Shown here in pieces: positions 54,309-63,222 of a stretch of 64,000 nucleotides of DNA. The notes under the pieces were generated by a model. It worked only from the letters and a program-made list of their open reading frames with translations. It was not told where the DNA came from and ran no database searches. Within the stretch, counting starts at the first letter, position 1, and each line of letters begins with the position of its first letter. The position numbers were made by a program, and so were the translations under genes. This DNA is from Aminobacter sp. HY435 (GTDB lineage Bacteria; Pseudomonadota; Alphaproteobacteria; Rhizobiales; Rhizobiaceae): NCBI RefSeq assembly GCF_027568395.1, contig NZ_JANKZL010000008.1:1-64000 (forward strand), in the 5' to 3' direction.

Positions 54309-54980
54309 CTACTGCAAGCCCGAGCCGAAGTCGTCACCGTCGCGGGCCAGCGTCATCTCGGTGATGGCGACAAGCGTTTCGGCACGCGTCTTGAGATCGG
54401 GAGCCTCGAGCAGCGCCTGCTTTTCGGCGGCGCCATAAGGCGCCATCATCGACAGCGCGTTGACCAGCATGGCGTTGTCGGCGCGACTGACGCTTTCCCA
54501 GTCGGTCTCGAGCTCGTTGGCCTGGAGATAGGTGCGGAACGCCTTGAGCAGTGCCGGGCGATCAATCTCCGACGGGGTCGCGTCCTCGCTCAGATCGGTT
54601 GCGAAAGGCGTTATCCTTGCCTGCCTGAACGGTGTCTTGACCGCAGCCTCCTGGCCAAGCCGAAAGCGGCAAACGCCCTGCAGCGAGATCAGATAGCGAC
54701 CGTCGCCCGTCTCGGCGAAAGAGGTGATGCGGCCGACGCAACCGACCGAACAAAGCTCCGGCTCGCCGTCGGGCCGCAGCGCCCCGTCCAGCGCCGGCTG
54801 GATCATGCCGATCAGCCGCGTGCCGGCCATCGCCACGTCGATCATCTCGATGTAGCGCGGTTCGAAGATGTTGAGCGGCATGCGCCCGCCCGGGAGGAGA
54901 AGCGCGCCCTCCAGCGGAAACAGCGCAACCGCCGCCGGGAGGTCGGTGTCGAGCCGATAGTGCGCGTTTCCAGCCTGCAT
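54309..54980 (-). CDS. LON-substrate-binding-domain protein
   Basis: This 223-residue protein consists of the LON N-terminal domain without the AAA or protease parts. Visible are VALFPLEGALLLPGGRMPLN, IFEPRYIEMIDVAMAGTRLI and FAETGDGRYLISLQGVCRFR. Such stand-alone domains are common in alphaproteobacteria and may recognise proteins, but the partner is not known. It lies 54 bp downstream of the CnoX-like thioredoxin gene, so the two may be co-transcribed. Confidence 0.88.
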   Translation of the reverse strand: MQAGNAHYRLDTDLPAAVALFPLEGALLLPGGRMPLNIFEPRYIEMIDVAMAGTRLIGMIQPALDGALRPDGEPELCSVGCVGRITSFAETGDGRYLISLQGVCRFRLGQEAAVKTPFRQARITPFATDLSEDATPSEIDRPALLKAFRTYLQANELETDWESVSRADNAMLVNALSMMAPYGAAEKQALLEAPDLKTRAETLVAITEMTLARDGDDFGSGLQ

Positions 54981-55034
54981 CTCTTTCCCTCTGCACGTGA
55001 CCCGTGCGGCCCAGGGGCCACGCGGGAGCGGCCT

Positions 55035-56000
55035 TTACGAAAACAGCAGCGACGACAGCTTGCGTCGTGCAGCCAGCGTCGCCTCGTCGCCGAAGCCCCA
55101 GGCCTCGAACAGCTTGAGCAACTGGGCGCGCGCGCCGTCTTCGTTCCAGGTGCGGTCGGCCTTGACGATGGCGAGCAGGTTGTCGGCGGCCTCGTTGCGC
55201 TGACCCATGGCGTTCTGGATCATGGCGAGGTCGTAGCGCGCCTGGTGGTCGGCGGGGTTGGCGGCGAGCCGGCGCTCGAGTTCGGCCGCGTCGCCGAGTT
55301 CGGCCGCCTGCTCGGCGAGCGCGATCTTGGCGCGCACCGAGGCGATCGCCGCCGTCTCCTTCTTGTCGTCGGGGACACGGGCCAGCACTTCGGCGGCACC
55401 CTCGGCGTCGCCCGCCTCGAACAGGATGTCGGCAAGGCCGGCGATGGCATCTACATGGTCGGGTGCCTGTGCCAACACGGCGTCATAGATCTGGGCGGCC
55501 GTCTGAAGGTCGCCCGCGACGCGCGCCTCGGCAGCCGCGGCGATTGCCTCTTCGACCTGGGCAGCGCCATTGTCCTTGCCGGCGACCTTGTCGATGAAGT
55601 CGCGAATCTGCGATTCGGGAACAGCTCCCATGAAGCCGTCGACCGGCTGGCCGTTCTTGAAGGCGATGACCGCCGGGATCGACTGGATGCCGAGCTGACC
55701 GGCGATGGCCGGGTGGTCGTCGATGTTCATCTTGACCAGCTTGACGCGGCCGGCAGCGGCCTGGACGACGCGCTCGATGACAGGGGTCAGCTGCTTGCAC
55801 GGTCCGCACCACGGCGCCCAGAAATCGACCAGCACCGGCTGGTTGCGCGATTCCTGGATGACGTCGGCGGCGAATCCCGCGGTCGTCGTGTCCTTGACGA
55901 GGTTGGCCGGCGGCTGGGCCGCGCCGGTGTCTCCGCCATACTGGACGTTGGTGGCGTAGTTGCTGCCCATGCCGCCGAAGGGGTTGTTCTCGTTGCTCAT
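55035..56000 (-). CDS. CnoX-like thioredoxin/TPR chaperedoxin
   Basis: This 321-residue protein has an N-terminal thioredoxin domain (residues 45-145), with the active site FWAPWCGPCKQLTPV, and a C-terminal TPR-like half (AAAEARVAGDLQTAAQIYDA, ELERRLAANPADHQARYDLA). This layout is the CnoX (YbbN) chaperedoxin, which holds and passes clients to GroEL. Unlike E. coli CnoX, the CxxC is intact here, as in Caulobacter. The ATG at 56000 has GAGTGAAG before it; an in-frame GTG six bases upstream is less likely. The LON-domain gene follows on the same strand. Confidence 0.9.
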   Translation of the reverse strand: MSNENNPFGGMGSNYATNVQYGGDTGAAQPPANLVKDTTTAGFAADVIQESRNQPVLVDFWAPWCGPCKQLTPVIERVVQAAAGRVKLVKMNIDDHPAIAGQLGIQSIPAVIAFKNGQPVDGFMGAVPESQIRDFIDKVAGKDNGAAQVEEAIAAAAEARVAGDLQTAAQIYDAVLAQAPDHVDAIAGLADILFEAGDAEGAAEVLARVPDDKKETAAIASVRAKIALAEQAAELGDAAELERRLAANPADHQARYDLAMIQNAMGQRNEAADNLLAIVKADRTWNEDGARAQLLKLFEAWGFGDEATLAARRKLSSLLFS

Positions 56001-56063
56001 CTTCACTCTTTCGATGTATCGCCGGCCGGCTTTGGGAGGATTTGTCCAGCCACCATGTGGCGA

Positions 56064-56576
56064 TCAGGCCGAGACTTTCAAGATAACAGGATCATGGCCG
56101 GTTGCCTCGACGAATCGCAACAGGTCGTCGCGGCCGATCGAGCTCGTTGCGTCGTTGGTCAGCGGGTGGGCGTTGATGACCCTGTTCTCCAGCAGTGGCG
56201 CATCGAGGACCACCTTCACCCGGCCCGTCGTGTCGTTGATGAGGCCGAACACGGTGACGGCGCCCGGAGTGACGCCGAGCAGCTCGAGCAGCGCCTCGGG
56301 CTTGCCGAAGGAAACGCGGCTGGCGGCGCCGATCAGGTGATGGATCTGCTTGAGGTCGACCACGGCGTCCTCGTCGACCGTCACCAGGAAGAACTGGTCC
56401 TTCTTGTCCTTGAGGAACAGGTTCTTGGTGTGCCCGCCTGCAATCGTGCCGCGCAGCGCCTGTGAATCGGCAACTGTGAACAGCGGCGGGTGGTCCTGGG
56501 TGGTCACGGAAATGCCGAGCTCGGCGAGATAGGCGAGCAGTTCGGCGCGGGTCTTGGGTGTCGTCGAGGCGGTCAT
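56064..56576 (-). CDS. YbaK/ProX-type aminoacyl-tRNA deacylase
   Basis: This 170-residue single-domain protein is an editing-type hydrolase that removes mischarged amino acids from tRNA. The ProX/PrdX pattern is seen: TRAELLAYLAELGISVTTQD near the start, GGHTKNLFLKDKKDQFFLVT with the conserved lysine in the middle and LLGVTPGAVTVFGLINDTTG near the end. The start at 56576 (MTASTTPKTRAE) was chosen by homology. It lies 63 bp upstream of the CnoX-like gene on the same strand, so a shared transcript is possible. Confidence 0.9.
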   Translation of the reverse strand: MTASTTPKTRAELLAYLAELGISVTTQDHPPLFTVADSQALRGTIAGGHTKNLFLKDKKDQFFLVTVDEDAVVDLKQIHHLIGAASRVSFGKPEALLELLGVTPGAVTVFGLINDTTGRVKVVLDAPLLENRVINAHPLTNDATSSIGRDDLLRFVEATGHDPVILKVSA

Positions 56577-56786
56577 CGCAGCTTCCGGAAGTTGCCGTTG
56601 CGCGAGGTTTATGGGCAAAGCCGGCTTCCCGCACAAGCCCGGTGTTCGCGCGCCGGCGTGCTTCCCGAGGGGAAACAAGGGATTTTCGCGGCTGCGAAAA
56701 AAAGATGAAAAAGAGCCTCTTTTCCCTGTTGCATTGCCGGCGCTCTTCGGCGATATAGGCGCGGCAACGGCGACGAGCCGCAGCGA

Positions 56787-56861
56787 GCGGGTGTAGCTCA
56801 GGGGTAGAGCACAACCTTGCCAAGGTTGGGGTCGAGCGTTCGAATCGCTTCACCCGCTCCA
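56787..56861 (+). tRNA. tRNA-Gly (anticodon GCC)
   Basis: The cloverleaf is clear. The acceptor arms GCGGGTG (56787-56793) and CACCCGC (56851-56857) pair fully. The D-arm is AGCTCAGGGGTAGAGC, the anticodon loop CTTGCCAAG gives anticodon GCC, and the T-loop is TTCGAAT. CCA is encoded at 56859-56861. A hairpin with arms AAGGCCACGG/CCGTGGCCTT follows. Confidence 0.96.
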
Positions 56862-56874
56862 ATTACTCCACGAT

Positions 56875-56900
56875 AAGGCCACGGTTTGCACCGTGGCCTT
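56875..56900 (+). terminator. Terminator-like hairpin after tRNA-Gly
   Basis: AAGGCCACGG-TTTGCA-CCGTGGCCTT is a perfect 10-bp stem with a 6-base loop, 14 bp after the tRNA. The following bases are only moderately T-rich (CGTCGTTTCT). Confidence 0.75.
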
Positions 56901-57128
56901 CGTCGTTTCTGGGCTTCGGAAAACCGCGTTTCCAGGCATCATCCGGCGCCTTGTGAATCAATCGGGCTTGGCTACCTGACGACGCTGGATGACCAAGCGG
57001 TTTGCAGTTCGGCCGTCAACGGCATGCCGCCCGGTAAGGCCGAATGTCAGGAGGTCCGATTCGCCCGGATTGATCAAAACAGCGCTTTGAGGGATAGTTG
57101 CCTTCGCGGGTTCAGGAGCCTCGGGCGT

Positions 57129-57371
57129 ATGCGTACACCGGTTGCCAACCAGATCAGGAAGCGCAAGGCCGTTGCCGACGCGCTTGTCCGGCAGAAGGTT
57201 TTTGTCAGCTCGCGGCGCTTCAGGGGCGACGGCCAGCCCGTCTCCAGAGTGCTGGTTTCAGGCGAATATTACGACGTCAGCGACACGCTGCTCGATCAGC
57301 TCGAGCATGGCGCGACGCCGGGCGAGCTCGAGCTCGAGCCTGCCCCCGAAAACCCGGCCGGCCTGCAATAG
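57129..57371 (+). CDS. Small hypothetical protein before ligD
   Basis: I do not recognise a family for this 80-residue protein. It reads MRTPVANQIRKRKAVADALV, then a beta-like QKVFVSSRRFRGDGQPVSRV and an acidic C-terminus (GELELEPAPENPAGLQ). It lies 4 bp before ligD and is the first gene of the ligD-ku cluster, so a link to end joining is possible but inferred. The start at 57129 is uncertain; a longer frame to 56886 exists but its first 80 codons look non-coding and overlap the tRNA terminator. Confidence 0.5.
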   Translation: MRTPVANQIRKRKAVADALVRQKVFVSSRRFRGDGQPVSRVLVSGEYYDVSDTLLDQLEHGATPGELELEPAPENPAGLQ

Positions 57372-57375
57372 GCGC

Positions 57376-59829
57376 ATGGCAGCGGAAAAGCTTCGCAGCT
57401 ATCGCCAGAAGCGCGATTTCACCAAGACGCGGGAGCCGCCGGGCCTGTCGGCCGGGCATCATGGCAACCGCTTCGTCGTCCACAAGCACCATGCCACCGC
57501 CGATCATTACGACCTGCGCCTCGAACTTGGCGGCGTGCTGAAGAGCTGGGCCGTGCCGCGCGGGCCGTCGCTCAACCCCGCCGACAAGCGACTTGCCGTC
57601 GAGACCGAGGATCACCCCGTCGACTACATCGACTTCGAGGGCGTGATCCCGGAAGGCGAGTATGGCGGCGGCCCGATGATCGTCTGGGACACCGGTGCGT
57701 GGGCGCCGATGGAAGACGCCGAGAAGGCGCTGGCCAAGGGCGCCTTCAAGTTTCGGCTGGCCGGCGAGAAGCTGAAGGGCGGCTGGATGCTGGCACGGCT
57801 GAAGCCGAAGCCCGGCGAGGACAAGCACAACTGGCTGCTGTTCAAGGAACACGATCTTGCTGCCGACGAAACCGTCGACATCCTTGCCACGCGTCCCGAA
57901 AGCGTCAAAAGCGGCCGAATGATCGAGCAATTGGCTGCTCCGTCAAGAAAGCCGCGCGCCAAGCCCGCCGACCTGAAGCCAGGCAAGCTAGCCGGTGCCG
58001 TGCGCGGGCCGATGCCTGGGCGGGTCGAGCCGCAGCTCGCCACCGCCGTGCCGAAGCCGCCTTCCGGCGAGGGCTGGCTGCACGAGATCAAGTTCGACGG
58101 CTACCGCACCATGGCGCATGTGGGGGGCGGCGCGACAAGGCTGATCACCCGCAGCGGGCTCGACTGGACCAAGCGCTATGGCAACCTTGCCAAGGCGTTC
58201 GCCGGATTGCCGGTAAGCGAGGCGGTCATCGACGGCGAGATCGTGGTGCTCGACAACAAGGGCATCAGCAGTTTTGCCGGATTGCAGGACGCGTTGGCGA
58301 CAGGCCATCACCAGCAGCTGGTGTTTTATGCCTTCGATCTTGTGTTCCTCAACGGATGGGACCTCAGAGGCGTCGAACTGGGCAAGCGCAAGGGCCTGCT
58401 TGACGTGCTGCTGTCCGGGCAGGTCGATGCCGGAACGGCCATCCAATACAGCGACCATGTCGAAGGCGACGGGCAAGGGCTCTACGACCGCGCCAGCGAG
58501 ATGGGCCTGGAGGGCATCGTCTCGAAACGCGCCACGGCGATCTACAGTTCGGGACGGAGCCAAAGCTGGAGCAAGGCCAAGGCGCTAAAGAGCGGCGATT
58601 TCGTCATCGCCGGCTACACCGTCTCGCAGGCGGCTGAGGGGCTTGCGGCGCTGGCGCTCGCCGAATGGGTCGATGGCACGCTTGAGTATCGCGGCAAGGT
58701 TGGAACCGGCTTCGATGCTGAGACGTTGCAATCGTTGCGGCGTCGCCTGGAAGGGCTTCGGGAGGGGGCGGACAAGCTCGAAGGCGCGCCGAAGGAGGTC
58801 ATGCCCGTGCGGCCGGTGCTCAAGGCCCATATCCATTACGCCAACAAGACCAGCGACAATGCGCTGCGCCATGCGGTGTTCAAGGGCCTGCGCGAGGCCG
58901 AGCTGTCGGCGGGTGGAGGGGCGCCGCGCAAGCGGCTGATCTCCGACGCCGACCTTGCCGGCATCACCATCACCAACCCGACCCGGCGGGTGATGGGAAA
59001 GGCCGGTCCGACCAAGCTCGATGTCGCGGTCTACTACGCGGCGGTCGGCGATTTCATGCTGCCGCATATCATGGGGCGGCCGGTCTCGCTGTTTCGCTGT
59101 CCGAGCAGCCGGCCGCAGGACTGCTTTTTCCAGCGCCACGCCTTTTCAGGCATGCCGCCGTCGATCGCCTCGTTCGAGACCAGGAACTCCGAAGGCGAGA
59201 CCAAGAGCTACATCGCCGTCGAGGACGCCAGGGGCTACCTGGCGCTGGCGCAATTCGGCGTCGTCGAGTTCCACGCCTGGGGCGCGCTGCGCGCGCATCT
59301 CGACAAACCCGACCGCATGGTCTTCGACCTCGATCCCGGCGAGGGCATCGGCTGGCGCGAAGTGGTGGAAGCTGCCGTTCACGTCCGCGGCGAGCTGGAA
59401 AAGCTCGGGCTGGTGCCGTTCGTCAAGACCTCGGGCGGGCGCGGCATCCATGTCGTGGTGCCGACAACGCGCAAGCTCGGGTGGAAGCCGTTCCATCAGG
59501 CGAGCAGTGAGATTTCGTCTCTGATCACCGCCACGGCGCCCGATACCTTCACGACGGTAATGGGCAAGGACAACCGCAAGAAGCGCATCTTCATCGATTT
59601 TCACCGCAATGCGCGCAGTGCAACGGCTGCCGCGCCCTACTCTTTGCGGGCGCGCACCAACATGCCGGCGTCGACACCTCTCAGCTGGACTGATCTTGAG
59701 TCCATCGACGCTCCTGAAGATTTGAACTATTCTTCGCTTCCCGGCCTTGTGGCCAGTTCCGGCGATCCATGGGCCGAAATCGACGATCACGCCCGCGACC
59801 TGCCGGCTGCGACCCGTACCAAGCCTTAG
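57376..59829 (+). CDS. ligD: DNA ligase D (phosphoesterase-ligase-polymerase)
   Basis: This 817-residue enzyme is the core ligase of bacterial non-homologous end joining. The order is phosphoesterase (residues 15-160, with FVVHKHHATADHYDLRLELG and FEGVIPEGEYGGG), ATP-dependent ligase (about 225-530, active-site lysine K239 in EIKFDGYR, and EGIVSKR), then the polymerase/primase domain (about 545-800, with D651 and D653 in FDLDPGEG and TSGGRGIHVVVPT). The ATG at 57376 begins the phosphoesterase domain; the frame extends into the preceding gene. It is followed 30 bp later by ku. Confidence 0.95.
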   Translation: MAAEKLRSYRQKRDFTKTREPPGLSAGHHGNRFVVHKHHATADHYDLRLELGGVLKSWAVPRGPSLNPADKRLAVETEDHPVDYIDFEGVIPEGEYGGGPMIVWDTGAWAPMEDAEKALAKGAFKFRLAGEKLKGGWMLARLKPKPGEDKHNWLLFKEHDLAADETVDILATRPESVKSGRMIEQLAAPSRKPRAKPADLKPGKLAGAVRGPMPGRVEPQLATAVPKPPSGEGWLHEIKFDGYRTMAHVGGGATRLITRSGLDWTKRYGNLAKAFAGLPVSEAVIDGEIVVLDNKGISSFAGLQDALATGHHQQLVFYAFDLVFLNGWDLRGVELGKRKGLLDVLLSGQVDAGTAIQYSDHVEGDGQGLYDRASEMGLEGIVSKRATAIYSSGRSQSWSKAKALKSGDFVIAGYTVSQAAEGLAALALAEWVDGTLEYRGKVGTGFDAETLQSLRRRLEGLREGADKLEGAPKEVMPVRPVLKAHIHYANKTSDNALRHAVFKGLREAELSAGGGAPRKRLISDADLAGITITNPTRRVMGKAGPTKLDVAVYYAAVGDFMLPHIMGRPVSLFRCPSSRPQDCFFQRHAFSGMPPSIASFETRNSEGETKSYIAVEDARGYLALAQFGVVEFHAWGALRAHLDKPDRMVFDLDPGEGIGWREVVEAAVHVRGELEKLGLVPFVKTSGGRGIHVVVPTTRKLGWKPFHQASSEISSLITATAPDTFTTVMGKDNRKKRIFIDFHRNARSATAAAPYSLRARTNMPASTPLSWTDLESIDAPEDLNYSSLPGLVASSGDPWAEIDDHARDLPAATRTKP

Positions 59830-59859
59830 TCTGTTTATGTATCTGCGTAGGAGACAAGC

Positions 59860-60732
59860 ATGGCCCCCAGGGCAAGTTGGAAGGGATATCTGAAGCTCAG
59901 CCTAGTCAGTTGCCCGGTGCGGCTTTACCCGGCGACGAGTTCGAGCGAGCGCATCAGCTTCAACCAGCTGCACAAGGACACCCACAACCGGATCAACATG
60001 AAGCCGGTCGATCCCGAACTCGGGCTGGTCGACCGCTCCGACCTGGTCAAGGGCTACGAGTACGAAGACAAGAAATACGTCATCATCGACGAGGCCGACC
60101 TTGAGGCGGTCAAGATCGAATCCAACCACACGATGAACATCGAAGCCTTCGTCGAGGAGGATTCGGTCGACGTCATCTACCAGGACGCGCCCTACTATCT
60201 GGCGCCGGATGGCGCGATGGCGGAGGAAACCTTCGCCGTGCTGCGCGAGGCGCTCAGGCAATCCGGCAAGCTGGCGATCGCCAGGCTGGTGCTGTCGAGC
60301 CGCGAACGGGTGGTGACCATCGGCGCGCGCGACAAGGGCATGTTCGTGTGCACGCTGCGCAACCCGAGCGAGGTGCGCGGCACATCGGAGTATTTCGGCA
60401 ACATCCCGGCCGGCACGCCCGATCCGGAAATGCTCGACCTGGCCATGGCGCTGATCAAGCAGAAGCTGACGACGTTCGATCCAAAAAACTACGAGGACCG
60501 CTACGAGATCGCCTTGATGCAGATGATCAAGGAGAAGCTGAAGGGTCACAAGCCGATCATCGCTGCGGCGCCCGAGCGTGGCAACGTGGTCAATCTGATG
60601 GACGCGCTGAAGGCCAGCCTCGGGCAGGCCAAGCCGCCGGCCAAGAGCAAGACCAAGACCGATGCGGCTGAAAAGCCGGCAGCCAAGCTGACGGCGGTCG
60701 CGGGCGGCAAGCAGGCCAAGGGCAAGAAGTGA
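59860..60732 (+). CDS. ku: Ku DNA end-binding protein
   Basis: This 290-residue protein forms a homodimeric ring on DNA ends and recruits LigD. The Ku core begins RASWKGYLKLSLVSCPVRLY and includes FNQLHKDTHNRINMKPVDPE and VVTIGARDKGMFVCTLRNPS, typical of bacterial Ku. A lysine/alanine-rich tail follows (AKSKTKTDAAEKPAAKL), the flexible C-terminal extension that helps DNA binding and LigD recruitment in other bacteria. It lies 30 bp after ligD, and its stop overlaps a downstream GTG start by four bases (GTGA). Confidence 0.95.
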   Translation: MAPRASWKGYLKLSLVSCPVRLYPATSSSERISFNQLHKDTHNRINMKPVDPELGLVDRSDLVKGYEYEDKKYVIIDEADLEAVKIESNHTMNIEAFVEEDSVDVIYQDAPYYLAPDGAMAEETFAVLREALRQSGKLAIARLVLSSRERVVTIGARDKGMFVCTLRNPSEVRGTSEYFGNIPAGTPDPEMLDLAMALIKQKLTTFDPKNYEDRYEIALMQMIKEKLKGHKPIIAAAPERGNVVNLMDALKASLGQAKPPAKSKTKTDAAEKPAAKLTAVAGGKQAKGKK

Positions 60733-61811
60733 ACGAAGGCAGGATCTTTGGGCTGATCGGAGCGCTGGCGGCGTTTCCGCGTCGCCTTGGCGTGCGTGAG
60801 GTGGCGCGGCAGGGCGGCGAGCTGCAGCATGGCGTGACGCGGCGCACCACGGATGTCGTGTTCGGCCGCACGCTGCTCTACAAGCTCGACGAGGCCAGGC
60901 TGGAGGCGCGCTTCGATGCCGCCATGGCCTCGGGCAGGCCGGTGTTCAGCGAGAACGGCTTTCTGCGCGCGCTCGGCCTGCTCGACAGGGTCGAGGGCGC
61001 CGGCATGACCCGGCAATCGCTGCTCGATCAATCGAGGATGGCGCCACGCGACCTCGACCTTCTGTCGCTGTTCGACGCCTTCGAGAGCGATACTGAGCCC
61101 TACGCCTTCCGTGACCTGATCCTGGCGCGGAAGTATGCCGGGCTGCTGGCTGGCGGGTCGAGCTGGAGCGCAATCGCCCGGTCGGTGCGGCGCTCGGGCG
61201 CGGTCGCGTCGCTGAGCGCGATGTCGCTGCATGGGCAGGGAAAAGACAGCATCTATGCCCGGCTGGGCGCGGACCTCGCCGAACTCGACGGACAAAGGCT
61301 GCTGCCGCTCGGCCGCGCCGACGACGCCGAGCTGGAAGAGCTTTTTGCACTGGCCGAGGACGCGGAGGAAGACGAGCGCTTCGCGGAGGCGGCGGAGCTC
61401 TATGCGCGCTGCCTCGCCGCCGATCCCGGCGACAGCGTGGCGGCGTTCAACCGCGCCAACTGCCTGCGCTCGGCCGGCATGGCGCAAGAGGCGATGCAGG
61501 GCTACATGCGGGCGATCAAGCTCGATCCGAAATTCGTCGAGGCGTGGTTCAACCTCGCCGGCCTGTTTGCCAGCCAGGGCAAGGCGCACACTGCACGGCG
61601 GCATCTCGAAAAGGCGATCGCGCTCGATCCGGGCTATGCCGACGCGATGTTCAACCTGGCCAATCTCGCCTATGAGGCCGGCGACCTCGCCGAGGCCAGG
61701 CGCTGGTGGTCCTCCTATCTCAGGCTCGACGCAACCTCCGAGTGGGCCAAGACCGCGGCCAAGGGCATCCAGTATGCCGACCTGCATCTGAAAGAACGGA
61801 CGGCTGGCTGA
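60729..61811 (+). CDS. BRCT-like + TPR protein coupled to ku
   Basis: This 360-residue protein begins with GTG overlapping the ku stop. Residues 6-85 (GLIGALAAFPRRLGVREVAR, GGELQHGVTRRTTDVVFG and PVFSENGFLRALGL) have the alternation of a BRCT-like fold, as in NAD-dependent ligase tails. A helical middle (about 90-160, with MTRQSLLDQSRMAPRDLDLL) may hold a MerR-type HTH. The C-terminal half has TPR units such as SVAAFNRANCLRSAGMAQEA and EAWFNLAGLFASQGKAHTAR. No enzyme motif is visible. A BRCT-like/TPR protein translationally coupled to Ku and LigD suggests an accessory end-joining factor. The BRCT assignment is inferred by eye. Confidence 0.7.
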   Translation: MNEGRIFGLIGALAAFPRRLGVREVARQGGELQHGVTRRTTDVVFGRTLLYKLDEARLEARFDAAMASGRPVFSENGFLRALGLLDRVEGAGMTRQSLLDQSRMAPRDLDLLSLFDAFESDTEPYAFRDLILARKYAGLLAGGSSWSAIARSVRRSGAVASLSAMSLHGQGKDSIYARLGADLAELDGQRLLPLGRADDAELEELFALAEDAEEDERFAEAAELYARCLAADPGDSVAAFNRANCLRSAGMAQEAMQGYMRAIKLDPKFVEAWFNLAGLFASQGKAHTARRHLEKAIALDPGYADAMFNLANLAYEAGDLAEARRWWSSYLRLDATSEWAKTAAKGIQYADLHLKERTAG

Positions 61812-62443
61812 TGGATTTCCTCTTCGACGGTGCCGAAGACGCGCCTTGCACCATCCTGCTTGCCCATGGCGCCGGCGCGCCGATGGATTCGGCGTCGATG
61901 ACCGCGGCGGCCAAGGCGCTTGCCGGAGCCGGCTTCCGCGTGGCGCGGTTCGAGTTCGGCTACATGGCGGCGCGGCGAAGCGAGGGCATGCGCAAGCCGC
62001 CGCCGCGGGCCGAGACGCTTAATCCGGAATACCGGGCTGCGATCGAGCGGCTCGGCGCTACAGGCCCGCTGATCATCGGCGGCAAGTCGATGGGCGGGCG
62101 GGTCGCCAGCATGATCGCCGACGAACTCCACGGCGCCGGCAAGGTCGCCGGGCTGTTGTGCCTCGGCTATCCGTTCCATCCGCCGGCCAAGCCCGAACAG
62201 TTGCGCACGAAACACCTGGCCGGGCTCAGGACGCCGGCGCTGATCGTGCAAGGCACGCGCGACGAGTTCGGCACGCGCGAGGAGGTTTCGGGCTACACGC
62301 TTTCCGACGGCATAGAGTTGCTATGGCTGGAAGACGGCGATCACGATCTCAAGCCGCGCAAGACAGTCTCGGGTTTCACCGCCGCGGATCATCTCAAGAC
62401 GATGGCCGAAGCTGCGGCGGCCTGGGCGCGGATCACCAGCTAG
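61811..62443 (+). CDS. Alpha/beta hydrolase (KANL3/Tex30-type)
   Basis: This 210-residue protein has the fold and nucleophile motif GGKSMGGRVASMIADE, an N-terminal CTILLAHGAGAPMDSASM and the later aspartate and histidine in VQGTRDEFGTREEV and LEDGDHDLKP. The KANL3/Tex30 group contains cytoplasmic hydrolases of unknown substrate. The ATG shares one base with the stop of the TPR gene (TGATG), so it is part of the repair cluster. Its job there is unknown. Confidence 0.88.
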   Translation: MDFLFDGAEDAPCTILLAHGAGAPMDSASMTAAAKALAGAGFRVARFEFGYMAARRSEGMRKPPPRAETLNPEYRAAIERLGATGPLIIGGKSMGGRVASMIADELHGAGKVAGLLCLGYPFHPPAKPEQLRTKHLAGLRTPALIVQGTRDEFGTREEVSGYTLSDGIELLWLEDGDHDLKPRKTVSGFTAADHLKTMAEAAAAWARITS

Positions 62444-62451
62444 CGGGCCGC

Positions 62452-63222
62452 ATGAAGATTGCCAGCTTCAACATCAACAACGTCAACCGCAGGCTTGAAA
62501 ACCTGCTGGCGTGGCTGAAACAGGCGAAGCCCGATGTCGTGTGCCTGCAGGAGCTGAAGGCGACGGACGGGCAGTTCCCGCGGGCCGCGCTGGAGGCTGC
62601 GGGCTATGGCGCGGTGTGGCGCGGACAGTCGACCTGGAACGGCGTGGCCATTCTCGCCCGCGACACAAAGCCCGTGGTGACACAATGGGCGCTGCCGGGC
62701 GACCCCGACGATGCGCAGTGCCGCTACATCGAGGCGGCGGTCGACGGCGTGCTCGTCGCTTCGCTCTATGCCCCCAACGGCAATCCGCAGCCGGGGCCGA
62801 AATTCGACTACAAGCTTGCCTGGCACGCCCGGCTGAGCGCCCATGCGGCGGGCCTGATAACGGCTGAAATTCCGGTCGTGCTCGCCGGCGACTACAACGT
62901 CGCGCCCGGCGCGCTGGACGTCTATGCGACCAAATCCTACGACGACAACGCGCTGGTGCAGCCACAAAGCCGGGCGGCTTTCCGCGAGCTGCTCGACCAG
63001 GGCTGGACGGATGCCGTGCGCAAGGCGTTTCCGGCCGAGGCCGTCTATACGTTCTGGGACTACCGGCGCAACCGCTGGCCGCGCAATGCCGGTCTCAGGC
63101 TCGACCACCTTTTGGTGAGCAAGCCGCTGGCCAAGCGGCTCAAGTCGGTGGGCATAGATCGCGACACGCGCGGTCTCGACGATGCCAGCGACCATGCGCC
63201 GGTCTGGATCGAGCTGAAGTAG
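62452..63222 (+). CDS. xthA: Exodeoxyribonuclease III / AP endonuclease
   Basis: This 256-residue enzyme of the EEP family cuts abasic sites and removes blocked 3' ends. The motifs are intact: MKIASFNINNVNRRLENLLA, QELKATDGQFP with the metal glutamate, SLYAPNGNPQPGPKFDYKLA, LAGDYNVAP and the catalytic DDASDHAPVWI. It lies 8 bp after the hydrolase, the last gene of the cluster that starts at 57129. An in-frame upstream extension to 62158 is inside the hydrolase. Co-location with ligD-ku fits end processing before joining. Confidence 0.94.
   Translation: MKIASFNINNVNRRLENLLAWLKQAKPDVVCLQELKATDGQFPRAALEAAGYGAVWRGQSTWNGVAILARDTKPVVTQWALPGDPDDAQCRYIEAAVDGVLVASLYAPNGNPQPGPKFDYKLAWHARLSAHAAGLITAEIPVVLAGDYNVAPGALDVYATKSYDDNALVQPQSRAAFRELLDQGWTDAVRKAFPAEAVYTFWDYRRNRWPRNAGLRLDHLLVSKPLAKRLKSVGIDRDTRGLDDASDHAPVWIELK

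Noticed and set aside
54174-56465. 763-codon plus-strand frame over the LON-domain, CnoX-like and YbaK-like genes
   Set aside because: It spans three well supported minus-strand genes and their intergenic gaps, and the translation is not protein-like.
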